DNA of 64,000 bases, from assembly GCF_030053135.1 (NCBI RefSeq), contig NZ_CP125652.1, positions 930,001 to 994,000 of the forward strand, in the 5' to 3' direction. The first letter of the stretch is position 1; each line of letters opens with the position of its first letter. The DNA comes from Rhizobium sp. BT04. GTDB lineage: Bacteria > Pseudomonadota > Alphaproteobacteria > Rhizobiales > Rhizobiaceae. The notes under the pieces were generated by a model. That model ran no database searches, was not told where the DNA came from, and saw only the letters and a program-made list of their open reading frames with translations. Positions 35,068-44,656 of this stretch are shown piece by piece. The position numbers were made by a program, and so were the translations under genes.

Positions 35068-35221
35068 TCACTGTTTCCTTCAATTTCAAGTGTGAATTAG
35101 CGGCGAGTGATCGAATGTCAAATCACTGGCAGGCATGATTTCGCTTCCGGCAAGAGCCGATCGTTTGAACGTCGCAATGGCTCGGATATCTGCCGGTCTG
35201 CGCAGCTCGAGCGATGGGCGG

Positions 35222-36115
35222 CTATCCCCGATAGCGAAGCGCATCGACAACGAGGGCGAAGGCTGGCGACGTATGCCGGCGGCTTGGATAGTAGAGATGG
35301 TAGCCGGAAAACGGCGGGCACCAGTCCTCGAGGACCCGCACCAGCCGTCCATCGGCAAGATGCGCCTCGACCAGGTTCTCCGGCATATAGGCCAGCCCAA
35401 GACCAGCCAGCACTGCGTTCAGCCGCAGGGCTATATTGTTGAAAACCAGTTGGCCTTCGACGCGAACCCTGAGCTCGCGCCCGTCCTTTTCGAACTCCCA
35501 GGCATAGACGCTGCCATAGGTCGGCAGGCGCAGATTGATGCAATTGTGATCGGTAAGATCCTGCGGCGTCAGCGGCTTCGGCCTGGTGGCGAAATAGGCG
35601 GGAGTGCCGACCACGGCCATGCGCATGTCGGGGCCGATGCGCACCGCAATCATGTCCCTCGCCACCTGTTCCCCCAGCCGCACGCCCGCATCGTAACGTT
35701 CCGCGACGATGTCGGTCAGACCGTAATCGACGATGATCTCGACATTGATATCGGGATAATCGGGCAGCAGCTTTTCCAGGGCGGGCCAGAGAACGGCATC
35801 GGCCGCATGCTCGCCGGCATTGATGCGGATCGTGCCTGCCGGCTTCTCCCGAAACGCGCTCAAGGCAGCCAGTTCGCTCTCGATCTCGTCGAGCCGCGGT
35901 CCAATGGAAACGAGCAGGCGTTCGCCGGCCTCCGTCGGCGAGACGCTGCGCGTCGTGCGTGTCAGCAATCGCAGCCCAAGCCGCTCCTCGAGCCCGCGGA
36001 TGGTGTGGCTGAGCGCCGATTGCGACACACCCAGCTTGCCCGCCGCCTTAGTGAAGCTCTGTGCACGCGCAACGGCGAGGAAGGCAATGAGGTCGTTGAC
36101 GGCGGGGCGTGGCAT
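35222..36115 (-). CDS. LysR-family transcriptional regulator
   Basis: The 297-residue regulator begins with the LysR winged helix (FLAVARAQSFTKAAGKLGVSQSALSHTIRGLEERLG, residues about 12-47). The two-lobed effector domain contains GTIRINAGEHAADAVLWPALEKLLPDYP and, near the end, GLGLAYMPENLV. It is divergent from the cupin/aldo-keto reductase genes across 154 bp and is their likely regulator. The intergenic region holds a tandem 17-bp direct repeat (GACCTGTCTGCCCCGGG, starting 36201 and 36221). Confidence 0.93.
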   Translation of the reverse strand: MPRPAVNDLIAFLAVARAQSFTKAAGKLGVSQSALSHTIRGLEERLGLRLLTRTTRSVSPTEAGERLLVSIGPRLDEIESELAALSAFREKPAGTIRINAGEHAADAVLWPALEKLLPDYPDINVEIIVDYGLTDIVAERYDAGVRLGEQVARDMIAVRIGPDMRMAVVGTPAYFATRPKPLTPQDLTDHNCINLRLPTYGSVYAWEFEKDGRELRVRVEGQLVFNNIALRLNAVLAGLGLAYMPENLVEAHLADGRLVRVLEDWCPPFSGYHLYYPSRRHTSPAFALVVDALRYRG

Positions 36116-36200
36116 TTATGAAACTTTCTCATGGGTTCTTGCCGTTTATACCATCTAATCGCGACCACACGCAGGCGCTAAATATCCTGTCATCCCCGGC

Positions 36201-36242
36201 GGACCTGTCTGCCCCGGGCGGACCTGTCTGCCCCGGGCGGAC
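36201..36242. repeat. Tandem 20-bp direct repeat upstream of the cupin gene
   Basis: The unit CGGACCTGTCTGCCCCGGG occurs twice in direct succession with a 20-bp period, followed by a partial third start (CGGACCAG). It lies in the LysR/cupin control region. It may be simple slippage, or a repeated regulator contact. Confidence 0.5.
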
Positions 36243-36269
36243 CAGCCCCGACACTGGAAAGGAAGACAA

Positions 36270-37669
<1,400 letters not shown>

Positions 37670-37678
37670 GAAAAGAAA

Positions 37679-37700
37679 CGGCCGCTATCGTTTGCGGCCG
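37679..37700. terminator. Bidirectional terminator-like hairpin
   Basis: CGGCCGC and GCGGCCG enclose an 8-nt loop. It is followed by CTTCTTCATT on the plus strand and by TTTCTTTTC on the minus strand. It lies between the convergent aldo/keto reductase and GST genes. Confidence 0.6.
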
Positions 37701-37717
37701 CTTCTTCATTGATCGCA

Positions 37718-38353
37718 TCATCGTCTTGGCGCCGGCGCATTCTCCTGGAAAGCCGGGATCGACTCGAGTCTGCCGACGATCTCCGCGATATTGGGCCAAC
37801 GGGCGAGATCGAAGCCCATGCGCCGGGCACTGATCGCCTGCGGGAAGAGAAAAATATCGGCAGTACCGGGCCGGTCGCCGACGGCGAAGGCGCCTTGCCT
37901 GCGGCCGGCGATCATCGTCTCGACAGCGGCCATTCCCTCGCCCACCCAGTGACGGCTCCAGGCGGCAATGGCGTCGGCATCGGCCTGGAAGGCCGATTTG
38001 AGATGCAGGCCGATTCGCGGCGGCAGCAGCGCGTGGATCTCGGCGGCGATCGCCAGCGCGATCGACCGCGCCAGCGCCCTGCCCTCCGCCGTGTCGGGCA
38101 GCAGCGGTGGTTGCGGCTGGACCTCATCGAGATATTCGACGATCGCCAGCGACTGGGTAATGAGGACGCCGCTATCCGTCAGCAACGCCGGCACCAGCCC
38201 CTGCGGATTGACGCTGCGATATCCGGCCTGGCGGCTCTCGGCCTCTTCGCCGAGGATGGTCACAGGTAGTGTCTCGGCCGTCAATCCCTTCAGGGCGAGC
38301 GCGATGCGGACTCTCGACGTCGCCGAGGAAATTTCATTCTGATAGAGCTTCAC
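37718..38353 (-). CDS. Glutathione S-transferase, zeta/maleylacetoacetate isomerase-like
   Basis: The 211-residue GST has the thioredoxin-like N-domain (MKLYQNEISSATSRVRIAL ... NPQGLVPALLTDSGVLITQSLAIVEYL) and a helical C-domain (RPGTADIFLFPQ). The pattern SSxxSRVRIAL is that of maleylacetoacetate isomerase, but the family's SSC cysteine is replaced by Ala (SSAT). Isomerase activity is therefore uncertain; the serines that activate glutathione remain. No tyrosine-degradation genes are near. Confidence 0.85.
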   Translation of the reverse strand: MKLYQNEISSATSRVRIALALKGLTAETLPVTILGEEAESRQAGYRSVNPQGLVPALLTDSGVLITQSLAIVEYLDEVQPQPPLLPDTAEGRALARSIALAIAAEIHALLPPRIGLHLKSAFQADADAIAAWSRHWVGEGMAAVETMIAGRRQGAFAVGDRPGTADIFLFPQAISARRMGFDLARWPNIAEIVGRLESIPAFQENAPAPRR

Positions 38354-38372
38354 GGGTCTTCTCCCTGGTGAC

Positions 38373-38534
38373 TTAAAAGAGGGCTTGGAACGGCCGTTGC
38401 TCCCCTGAAGACGACGCTGCGGATGCCGCCGTCACGAGGCCCGCAAGCGGCGAAGGCTCCTGCGAGCTTACGTCGTAGATGCAGGGCGCGGCGAAAACCA
38501 TCGCGCCCAGAATGCAGATGATCATCAGTCTCAT
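38373..38534 (-). CDS. 53-residue small exported or membrane protein, hypothetical
   Basis: A short gene starting at ATG 38534 behind a strong ribosome site (GGAGG, 5-nt spacing). Residues 1-17 are hydrophobic (MRLMIICILGAMVFAAP) with a cysteine at 18, resembling a signal or small lipoprotein-like start. The rest is Ser/Ala-rich (LAGLVTAASAASSSGEQ). No homologue is recalled. The ribosome site and composition favour a real gene. It lies between Ohr and the GST on the same strand. Confidence 0.5.
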   Translation of the reverse strand: MRLMIICILGAMVFAAPCIYDVSSQEPSPLAGLVTAASAASSSGEQRPFQALF

Positions 38535-38636
38535 CAGATCCTCCATCGGCGAGGCCCGGTCGGCCTCGTCCTGTTTGCTTTCGGCTTCTGTTCTCTACCC
38601 GCCGTAACCTATGGCCTTCGGCGGGCAGAGAGTGCG

Positions 38637-39053
38637 TCAGGCAACGCTCAATTCGACATGGATATTGCCGCGCGTGGCCTTCGAATAGGGGCAGGTCTGG
38701 TGCGCCTCATCAATGAGGGCTCGTGCCAGCTCAGCTTCGATCCCCGGCAGGCTGACCTTGAGACGGGCCTGCAGGAAATACCCGCCATCGGCCGTTCCCA
38801 GGTCGACCTCGGTGTCGACGGCAAGATCGGCGGGAAGCTTGACCTTTTGATTGGCCGCGGCAAAGCCGATCGCGCCGATGAAGCAGGCAGACCAGCCGGC
38901 GGCAAAAAGCTGTTCGGGATTGGTGCCGGCGCGGTTGCTGCCCGGAGGCGAAAGCTTGATCTCCAGCTGGCCGTCGTCGCTGTGCGACGCGCCGTCGCGC
39001 CCGCCCGTCGTGTGGGTCTTGCCGGTATAGAGAACCTTGTCGATCTTTGTCAT
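38637..39053 (-). CDS. ohr: Organic hydroperoxide resistance protein (Ohr/OsmC family)
   Basis: The 138-residue thiol peroxidase detoxifies organic hydroperoxides in the cytoplasm. Its two reactive cysteines are Cys57 (AGWSACFIGA) and Cys121 (HQTCPYSKA), both in classical Ohr positions. TGGRDGASHSDDGQLEIKL near the start is typical of Ohr rather than OsmC. The start at 39053 follows AAGGAGTG; the longer frame to 39185 was rejected. OhrR is usually adjacent in rhizobia but none is seen within several kilobases. Confidence 0.93.
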   Translation of the reverse strand: MTKIDKVLYTGKTHTTGGRDGASHSDDGQLEIKLSPPGSNRAGTNPEQLFAAGWSACFIGAIGFAAANQKVKLPADLAVDTEVDLGTADGGYFLQARLKVSLPGIEAELARALIDEAHQTCPYSKATRGNIHVELSVA

Positions 39054-39244
39054 GGAACACTCCTTGTGTTGCGTCGCTCCAGGCGACTGGCCGCGCTGCG
39101 CGGCCGGGTTGACGGAGTGTGGTTTGACCGACGGATATATCCGCCATGTTTCCGAAATCGCCCGAAATGTCACAAAACGTAGCATCCGAGATCGAAGACA
39201 TCTTTACATACAAACATCTCGAAATTTTGCGGTGACTGCCGACG

Positions 39245-40567
39245 TCAACGAATGGTGACTTCCGCCGCCAGACCGCCACCGGCGCGATTGTAGAGCCGGA
39301 GCGATCCGCCGATCTTGGCCGTCAGTTGCTGGGCGATAGCAAGACCGAGACCGGTACCGCCGGTCTCCCGGTTGCGGGATTGCTCCAGCCGGAAGAAAGG
39401 CTGCATGGCGGCTTCCAGCATATCGTCCGGAATTCCCGGGCCGCGATCCATGACCGATATGACGATATCGTTTTCGGCGCTACGCTCGACGCTGATCTCG
39501 GCAGCGCCTGCAAACTTCAGCGCATTGTCGACGAAATTCGACAGGATGCGACGAAGCGCATGCGGCTTGGTGAAGGCCGCACCCTGAACCAGGCCGACGA
39601 CGGTGACGGCCTTTCCGGTATCCTGGTAGTCATAGGCGATGCTGTCGATGAACGAGGCGAGATCGATCCGGGCGTTCTTCTCGCCGTTGCCATGCGCGCT
39701 GCGCGCATAGGCTATTCCGTCCTGAACGAGACGCTGGATCTCGCCGAGATCATGCACCAGCTTGTCCTTCTCCGGCGAATCCTCCGCCATGTCGGCGCGC
39801 AACCGCATGCGGGTGATCGGCGTCTGCAGATCATGCGAGATGGCCGCCAGGATCTGGACGCGCTCTTCGAGGTAGTGGGCAATCCTCTCCCGCATCTTAT
39901 TGAACGCTCTTGCCGCATGCGCGACCTCGCTCGGCCCCGCCTCGCTCAAGGCCGGACCGTCCTTGTTCGGGTCGAGAGCATCGGCGGCGGCGGCAAGCTC
40001 GCCGAGCGGCCGGATCGCCTGGCGAACCGCAAACCAGGTACAGAGGATCAGCAGCGCCATCTGGACGATGAAGACATAGGGCAGCCACGCGGCGATCGGC
40101 ATGACGCCCTTAGGCGTGACGTCGATCGTCAAGGGGCTTCCGTCGCTCAGCGTCAGATGCGCCTGCAACCGGTTCACATCGCCAGGAATTCGTTCGATCC
40201 GGATCGGAAAGCGGTGCCCGATAGCCTCCTCGATCTTCCCTGAGATTTCCGCCCCTTTGCTTGATGTGTCAGGCACGCCGGGAAGGCCGGGCCCGAGCAC
40301 GAAACGATAGTTGCCGCGGCCAAGCCGGTCCAGGAGACCGCCGCGTTCGCCTGGCGGAAGCCGGTCGAGAACGGCAATCGAGGTCGCGACGTCGTTCTCC
40401 AGCGTGCCGAGCATCACTGCTTTGGCCGACATATAGCGCTCCATATAGAGCACGCTGAAGGACAGGCCGTAGGCCAGCGCCAGTCCGATCAGCAGGATCA
40501 GGAAGATCCGCGACCGCAACGTGCTCGGCCACATCAAACCCGAGAACAAGGGTATCCCCGCCCTCAT
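39245..40567 (-). CDS. Two-component sensor histidine kinase
   Basis: The 440-residue inner-membrane kinase has a first span at about 20-41, a periplasmic sensor of about 120 residues, a second span near 162-183, and HAMP (VRQAIRPLGELAAAADAL). The dimerisation domain has phospho-His245 in AAISHDLQTPITRMRL. The ATPase domain has a late N-box (NFVDNALKFAG), DRGPGIPD and GGTGLGLAI. It is EnvZ/RstB-like in layout. Its start overlaps the regulator gene by 4 bp. The input signal is unknown; gene context suggests envelope redox or oxidative stress. Confidence 0.95.
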   Translation of the reverse strand: MRAGIPLFSGLMWPSTLRSRIFLILLIGLALAYGLSFSVLYMERYMSAKAVMLGTLENDVATSIAVLDRLPPGERGGLLDRLGRGNYRFVLGPGLPGVPDTSSKGAEISGKIEEAIGHRFPIRIERIPGDVNRLQAHLTLSDGSPLTIDVTPKGVMPIAAWLPYVFIVQMALLILCTWFAVRQAIRPLGELAAAADALDPNKDGPALSEAGPSEVAHAARAFNKMRERIAHYLEERVQILAAISHDLQTPITRMRLRADMAEDSPEKDKLVHDLGEIQRLVQDGIAYARSAHGNGEKNARIDLASFIDSIAYDYQDTGKAVTVVGLVQGAAFTKPHALRRILSNFVDNALKFAGAAEISVERSAENDIVISVMDRGPGIPDDMLEAAMQPFFRLEQSRNRETGGTGLGLAIAQQLTAKIGGSLRLYNRAGGGLAAEVTIR

Positions 40568-41304
40568 TGGCGCAGCTCCGAGATTTCGACCGGAACCGAA
40601 AACACATAACCTTCGCTCCGCACCGTCTTGATGTAGGTCGGTTCGCGTGCATCGTCGCCCAGGCGCTGACGCAGCCGGCTGACCAGGAGATCGATGGAAC
40701 GATCGAACAGATCGGCGTCGCGGCCCTGTGTCATGCTCAGAAGCTGGTCGCGATTGAGCACCCGCTGGGGGTGGTCGATGAAGACGCGAAGCAGACGGTA
40801 TTCGGCGCCGCTGAGCGCAATCGCGGTCCCTTCCTTGTCGAGAAGGTGCCGGGCGACCGTATCGAGCCGCCAGTCGCCGAAGCTCAGCAACTGTCCAGCC
40901 TCGCTGATCTGCAGATTGGGCGGCATCATCCGCGTCCGCCGCAGCACCGCCTTGATGCGGGCGAGCAGCTCACGCGCGGCAAAGGGCTTGGCAAGATAGT
41001 CGTCGGCGCCCATCTCCAGGCCGAGGATCCGGTCCATCTCGTCGGTGCGGGCCGTCAGCATTAGGATCGGGATCGCCTTGTGCCGGCCGGAGCGCAGTTC
41101 GCGGCACAGCACCAGCCCGTCGTCGCCGGGCATCATCACATCGAGCACGATCAGGTCGACCGCATTGGCCTCGAGAAAACTGCGCATCTGGCGCCCGTCC
41201 GCGGCAACGCTCGTCCTCAGACCGTTCTTCTGCAGATAGCCCGAGACCAGCTCGCGGATTTCGCGATCGTCGTCGACGATCAGGATGTGATCGACATGAT
41301 CCAT
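40564..41304 (-). CDS. OmpR-family response regulator
   Basis: The 246-residue regulator has a receiver with DDD at 11-13, phosphoacceptor Asp55 in LIVLDVMMPG, and Lys in YLAKPFAAREL. The winged-helix output includes LSGAEYRLLRVFIDHPQRVLNRDQLL and SIDLLVSRLRQRLGDD. The start chosen is ATG 41304. The stop overlaps the kinase start (ATGA). It probably binds the paired direct repeats at 42581 and 42668, because its gene follows the hydrolase transcribed from that region. Confidence 0.94.
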   Translation of the reverse strand: MDHVDHILIVDDDREIRELVSGYLQKNGLRTSVAADGRQMRSFLEANAVDLIVLDVMMPGDDGLVLCRELRSGRHKAIPILMLTARTDEMDRILGLEMGADDYLAKPFAARELLARIKAVLRRTRMMPPNLQISEAGQLLSFGDWRLDTVARHLLDKEGTAIALSGAEYRLLRVFIDHPQRVLNRDQLLSMTQGRDADLFDRSIDLLVSRLRQRLGDDAREPTYIKTVRSEGYVFSVPVEISELRQ

Positions 41305-41424
41305 ATGTCCATGTTCCCTTACCGATAGAAGCGCCGCGCCCTCCTCCTCGACATCGAGGCGGCTGACGCGACCTACGCATATTCGGCCGGCCGGAGCAAC
41401 GAGGCTCTGCGGCCGCCTCATCGA

Positions 41425-42471
41425 TCAGAAGCGATCGACATCGATGACAGCCTGTGCGAAGGCCTGGGGCGCCTCCTGCGGCAGGTTGTGGCCGATGCCG
41501 CCGCCGATCGTGCGATGCTCGTATCTGCCGGAGAATTTCCCGGCATAGGCGGAGGGCTCCGGATGCGGCGCACCGTTTGCATCGCCCTCCATGGTGATCG
41601 TCGGCACTGATATCATCGGCAATGCGGCAAGCGTCTTCTCATAGGCATCGTATTTGGCCTCACCTTCGACAAGTCCCAGGCGCCAACGATAGTTGTGAAT
41701 GACGATGGCGACGTGGTCGGGATTGTCGAAGGCGGCGGCCGACCTGTCGAATGTCGTATCGTCGAAGTTCCACTTCGGCGAAGCCGTCTGCCAGATGAGC
41801 TTTGCAAAATCATGGGTATTGCTCTCGTAACCCAGACGACCGCGTTCGGTAGCGAAATAGAACTGGTACCACCAGGCAAGTTCGGCCTTCGGCGGCAGCG
41901 GCTTCAAGTTGGCCTCCTGGCTGCCGATCAGGTAGCCGCTCACCGAGACCATCGCCTTGCAACGCTCCGGCCAGAGCGCCGCCATGATGTTGGCGGTTCG
42001 CCCGCCCCAGTCGTAGCCGGCAATGACCGCCTTCTCGATATCGAGCGCGTCGAGCAGCGCGATCATATCGGCAGCCAGCGCTGACGGCTGGCCGTTGCGC
42101 GGCGTCTGGTCGTCCAGGAAGCGGGTCGTCCCGTAACCGCGCAGATAGGGCACGATCACCCTATAGCCTGCCGAGGCAAGCAGCGGTGCGACATCGACGA
42201 AACTGTAGATGTCATAGGGCCAGCCATGCAGCAGCAATACGACAGGGGCATCCGCCTTCCCCGCCTCGGCATAGCCGATGTCGAGCACGCCGGCCTTCAC
42301 CTGCTTCAGCGCTTCGAAGGATGTATTGGTTCCGGCCTTCGCGGCAGGCAGAGATATGGCAGGCGCCGATTGCGCGGCGGCCGTGCCGGCCACGCCGAAC
42401 TCGACCGCAGCAAGGGCGACTGCCGTCATCCCGAAAAAGCGGCGGCGGTGATGGTTGATTTGCTCTGACAT
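41425..42471 (-). CDS. Tat-exported alpha/beta hydrolase (epoxide hydrolase-like)
   Basis: The 348-residue enzyme has a twin-arginine signal (HRRRFFGMTAVALAAVEF, then AGTAAAQ), so a folded export is expected. Hydrolase landmarks are LLLHGWPYDIYSF, RVIVPYLRGYGTTRF, and the nucleophile elbow AGYDWGGR with Asp, as in epoxide hydrolases and haloalkane dehalogenases. A terminal His lies in GGGIGHNLPQEAP. It is upstream of the two-component genes on the same strand with a 120-bp gap and may be cotranscribed with them. Confidence 0.9.
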   Translation of the reverse strand: MSEQINHHRRRFFGMTAVALAAVEFGVAGTAAAQSAPAISLPAAKAGTNTSFEALKQVKAGVLDIGYAEAGKADAPVVLLLHGWPYDIYSFVDVAPLLASAGYRVIVPYLRGYGTTRFLDDQTPRNGQPSALAADMIALLDALDIEKAVIAGYDWGGRTANIMAALWPERCKAMVSVSGYLIGSQEANLKPLPPKAELAWWYQFYFATERGRLGYESNTHDFAKLIWQTASPKWNFDDTTFDRSAAAFDNPDHVAIVIHNYRWRLGLVEGEAKYDAYEKTLAALPMISVPTITMEGDANGAPHPEPSAYAGKFSGRYEHRTIGGGIGHNLPQEAPQAFAQAVIDVDRF

Positions 42472-42580
42472 CGGTCTCTCCTGTCGAATGGATCACGGTG
42501 CTGATATGAGTTGGCGCTTGTATCCCCCATATGTCGCGGGCCGTCGGTTTTTGAATGCGCATGTAGCTTCCGGCCGCCGC

Positions 42581-42600
42581 GATACATTCTGATACAATCG
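42581..42600 (-). promoter_or_regulatory. Candidate response-regulator site, hydrolase side
   Basis: GATACA occurs at 42581 and 42591, a 10-bp direct repeat reading TGTATC-N4-TGTATC on the minus strand. Spacing of 10 bp fits tandem binding of an OmpR-family dimer on one DNA face. It lies 110 bp upstream of the hydrolase start. Confidence 0.5.
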
Positions 42601-42667
42601 TGCCGACCGAGCAAAGCCTCTCACCGGCCACGGCGCTTTCGCCACAGGCCACCGCCGGGCGGCAGTT

Positions 42668-42685
42668 TGTATCGCTTTGTATCGC
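42668..42685 (+). promoter_or_regulatory. Candidate response-regulator site, dipZ side
   Basis: TGTATCGC-TT-TGTATCGC repeats with 10-bp spacing at 42668 and 42678, the same hexamer as the 42581 site but in the opposite orientation. It lies 141 bp upstream of dipZ. The mirrored layout suggests one regulator serving both divergent promoters. Confidence 0.5.
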
Positions 42686-42825
42686 CCGCCCCGGCCGCAA
42701 TAGTTCGGTACATTTCCCCGCCAAACCGGACACATCGAGGATACGTCCGCCCGGCATATCCCCGCCATTGCTGGTTCAGGCCCCATCGCCGTCCAGAGCC
42801 CGATCAATCGGTTTCAAAGGAAACG

Positions 42826-44604
42826 ATGATGACACTGCTGATCATTGCCTATCTCGGAGGCGCGCTGACGATCCTCAGCCCGTGTATCCTGCCCATCCTC
42901 CCCTTCGTCTTCGCCCGCGCCGGACAGCCCTTCGTCAGAAGCACGCTGCCGATGCTGGCGGGCATGGCCGCCACCTTCGCGCTGGTCGCCACACTTGCCG
43001 CAGTCGGTGGCAGCTGGGCCATTCGCGCCAATGAGTATGGCCGGCTTGCTGCGATCGTCCTGCTTGCCCTCTTTGGCGCAAGCCTGCTTTCACCGCGCAT
43101 CGCAGGCACGCTTGCCCGGCCGGTCGTCGATCTCGGCAACAACCTTGTGAACGCTACGGGCAACGGACAAACCGCGCCGACGGTCAAGAGCGCCCTTATA
43201 CTCGGCGTTGCTACCGGCCTGCTCTGGGCGCCCTGCGCCGGGCCGATCCTCGGCCTTGTTCTGACGGGGGCGGCCTCGCAGGGCGCCAATCTACAGACAA
43301 CCTTCCTGCTGATCGCCTATGCCGCCGGTGCTGCGACTTCACTTGCCGTCGCCTTGCTGGTCGGTGGTAGGGTATTCACCGCCATGAAGCGTTCGCTGGG
43401 CCTCGGCGACCGGATTCGTAAAGCGCTCGGCGCTGCCGTGCTGGCGGGCGTCGCCATCATCGCGCTCGGCCTCGATACCAGCCTGCTCGCCCGGCTCTCC
43501 TATGCCAGCACCGCATCGCTGGAACAGGCCGTGCTTGACAGGCTACACGCAAAGCCGCTGAGTGGCGCATCCTCCGAGCTGGCGAGCAACGGCATGGTGA
43601 TCGCCGCGGCCGATGCGAAGAGGCCTTTCCGCAGCGATTTGCCCGTCGAAGGCTCTGCGCCTTCGCTTGACGGTGCCGTCGAGTGGCTGAATTCCAAACC
43701 GCTGACCACGGAGCAGCTGCGCGGCAAGGTGGTGCTCGTCGATTTTTGGACGTATTCCTGCATCAACTGCATTCGCACGATCCCCTATGTCAGGGCCTGG
43801 GCGGAAAAATATGCCGATCAGGGTCTCGTCGTGATCGGCGTCCACGCTCCGGAATTCGCCTTCGAAAAGAAGATCGACAACGTCAGGAAGGCGGTCAGCG
43901 ACTTCAAGCTCAGTTATCCCGTCGCGATCGACAATGATTACAAAATCTGGCGGGCCTTCGAAAACAGCTACTGGCCGGCCGGCTATCTCATCGACGCCGA
44001 GGGCCATATCCGCTATCGCCATTTCGGCGAAGGCAACTATGTCAGGACCGAAAAAGCCATTCAGGACCTGTTGCGCGAGGCCGGCAGCCATATGCCTTCA
44101 AGTGCGCCGGTCGCACCGGATGCCAAAGGCGTGGAGGCAGGTCCGGACCTTGGCAACATCCGCTCCGGCGAAACCTATCTCGGCTACGAACAGGCGGCGA
44201 ATTTTGCCTCGCCCGAAGGGCTGCAAGCCGACGCGCCCCATAACTATTCGATCGCCGAACCCGGCCTCAACGGCTGGGGCCTGTCCGGAACCTGGACCGT
44301 CGGCAAGGATCAGGCGACGCTTGATCAGGCCGGCGGCGGCATTACCTATCGCTTCAGCGCCCGCGATCTGCATCTCGTTCTCGGACCCGGCGCCAACGGC
44401 AAACCGATCCGCTTCCAGGTGACGGTCGACGGCAAGGCGCCCGGGCCGGACCACGGCTCCGATATCGATGCCGATGGCAAAGGCACGGTGATCGCCACAA
44501 GGCTTTACCAGCTCGTCCGCCAGTCCGGCACGGTCGGCGCCCGCAATTTCGAGATCCACTTCCTCGATTCCGGGGTGCAAGCCTACGCCTTCACCTTCGG
44601 CTGA
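42826..44604 (+). CDS. dipZ: DipZ-type thiol-disulfide protein (CcdA-thioredoxin fusion)
   Basis: The 592-residue envelope protein transfers reductant from cytoplasm to periplasm. Residues about 1-230 form a CcdA-like membrane domain with cysteines in SPCILPILPF and WAPCAGP. A thioredoxin-like domain follows with CxxC in TYSCINCIRTIPYVR, VIGVHAPEFAFE and WPAGYLIDAEG. The final 150 residues are the DipZ C-terminal beta domain (WGLSGTWTVGKDQATL). ATG 42826 (or 42829) follows AAAGGAAACG. An exported hydrolase starts 52 bp downstream. Regulation by the adjacent two-component system is likely. Confidence 0.93.
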   Translation: MMTLLIIAYLGGALTILSPCILPILPFVFARAGQPFVRSTLPMLAGMAATFALVATLAAVGGSWAIRANEYGRLAAIVLLALFGASLLSPRIAGTLARPVVDLGNNLVNATGNGQTAPTVKSALILGVATGLLWAPCAGPILGLVLTGAASQGANLQTTFLLIAYAAGAATSLAVALLVGGRVFTAMKRSLGLGDRIRKALGAAVLAGVAIIALGLDTSLLARLSYASTASLEQAVLDRLHAKPLSGASSELASNGMVIAAADAKRPFRSDLPVEGSAPSLDGAVEWLNSKPLTTEQLRGKVVLVDFWTYSCINCIRTIPYVRAWAEKYADQGLVVIGVHAPEFAFEKKIDNVRKAVSDFKLSYPVAIDNDYKIWRAFENSYWPAGYLIDAEGHIRYRHFGEGNYVRTEKAIQDLLREAGSHMPSSAPVAPDAKGVEAGPDLGNIRSGETYLGYEQAANFASPEGLQADAPHNYSIAEPGLNGWGLSGTWTVGKDQATLDQAGGGITYRFSARDLHLVLGPGANGKPIRFQVTVDGKAPGPDHGSDIDADGKGTVIATRLYQLVRQSGTVGARNFEIHFLDSGVQAYAFTFG

Positions 44605-44656
44605 GCCGCAGACTGATCAATTCCGACCCTCAACAACGACCAAAGGAGTCATACCC

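Larger units (their letters stand above)
42472..42825. other. Divergent control region hydrolase / dipZ
   Basis: This 354-bp region holds two pairs of TGTATC-type direct repeats (described separately) and no credible gene. An open frame on the plus strand that joins dipZ from 42511 lacks coding character. Confidence 0.5.
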
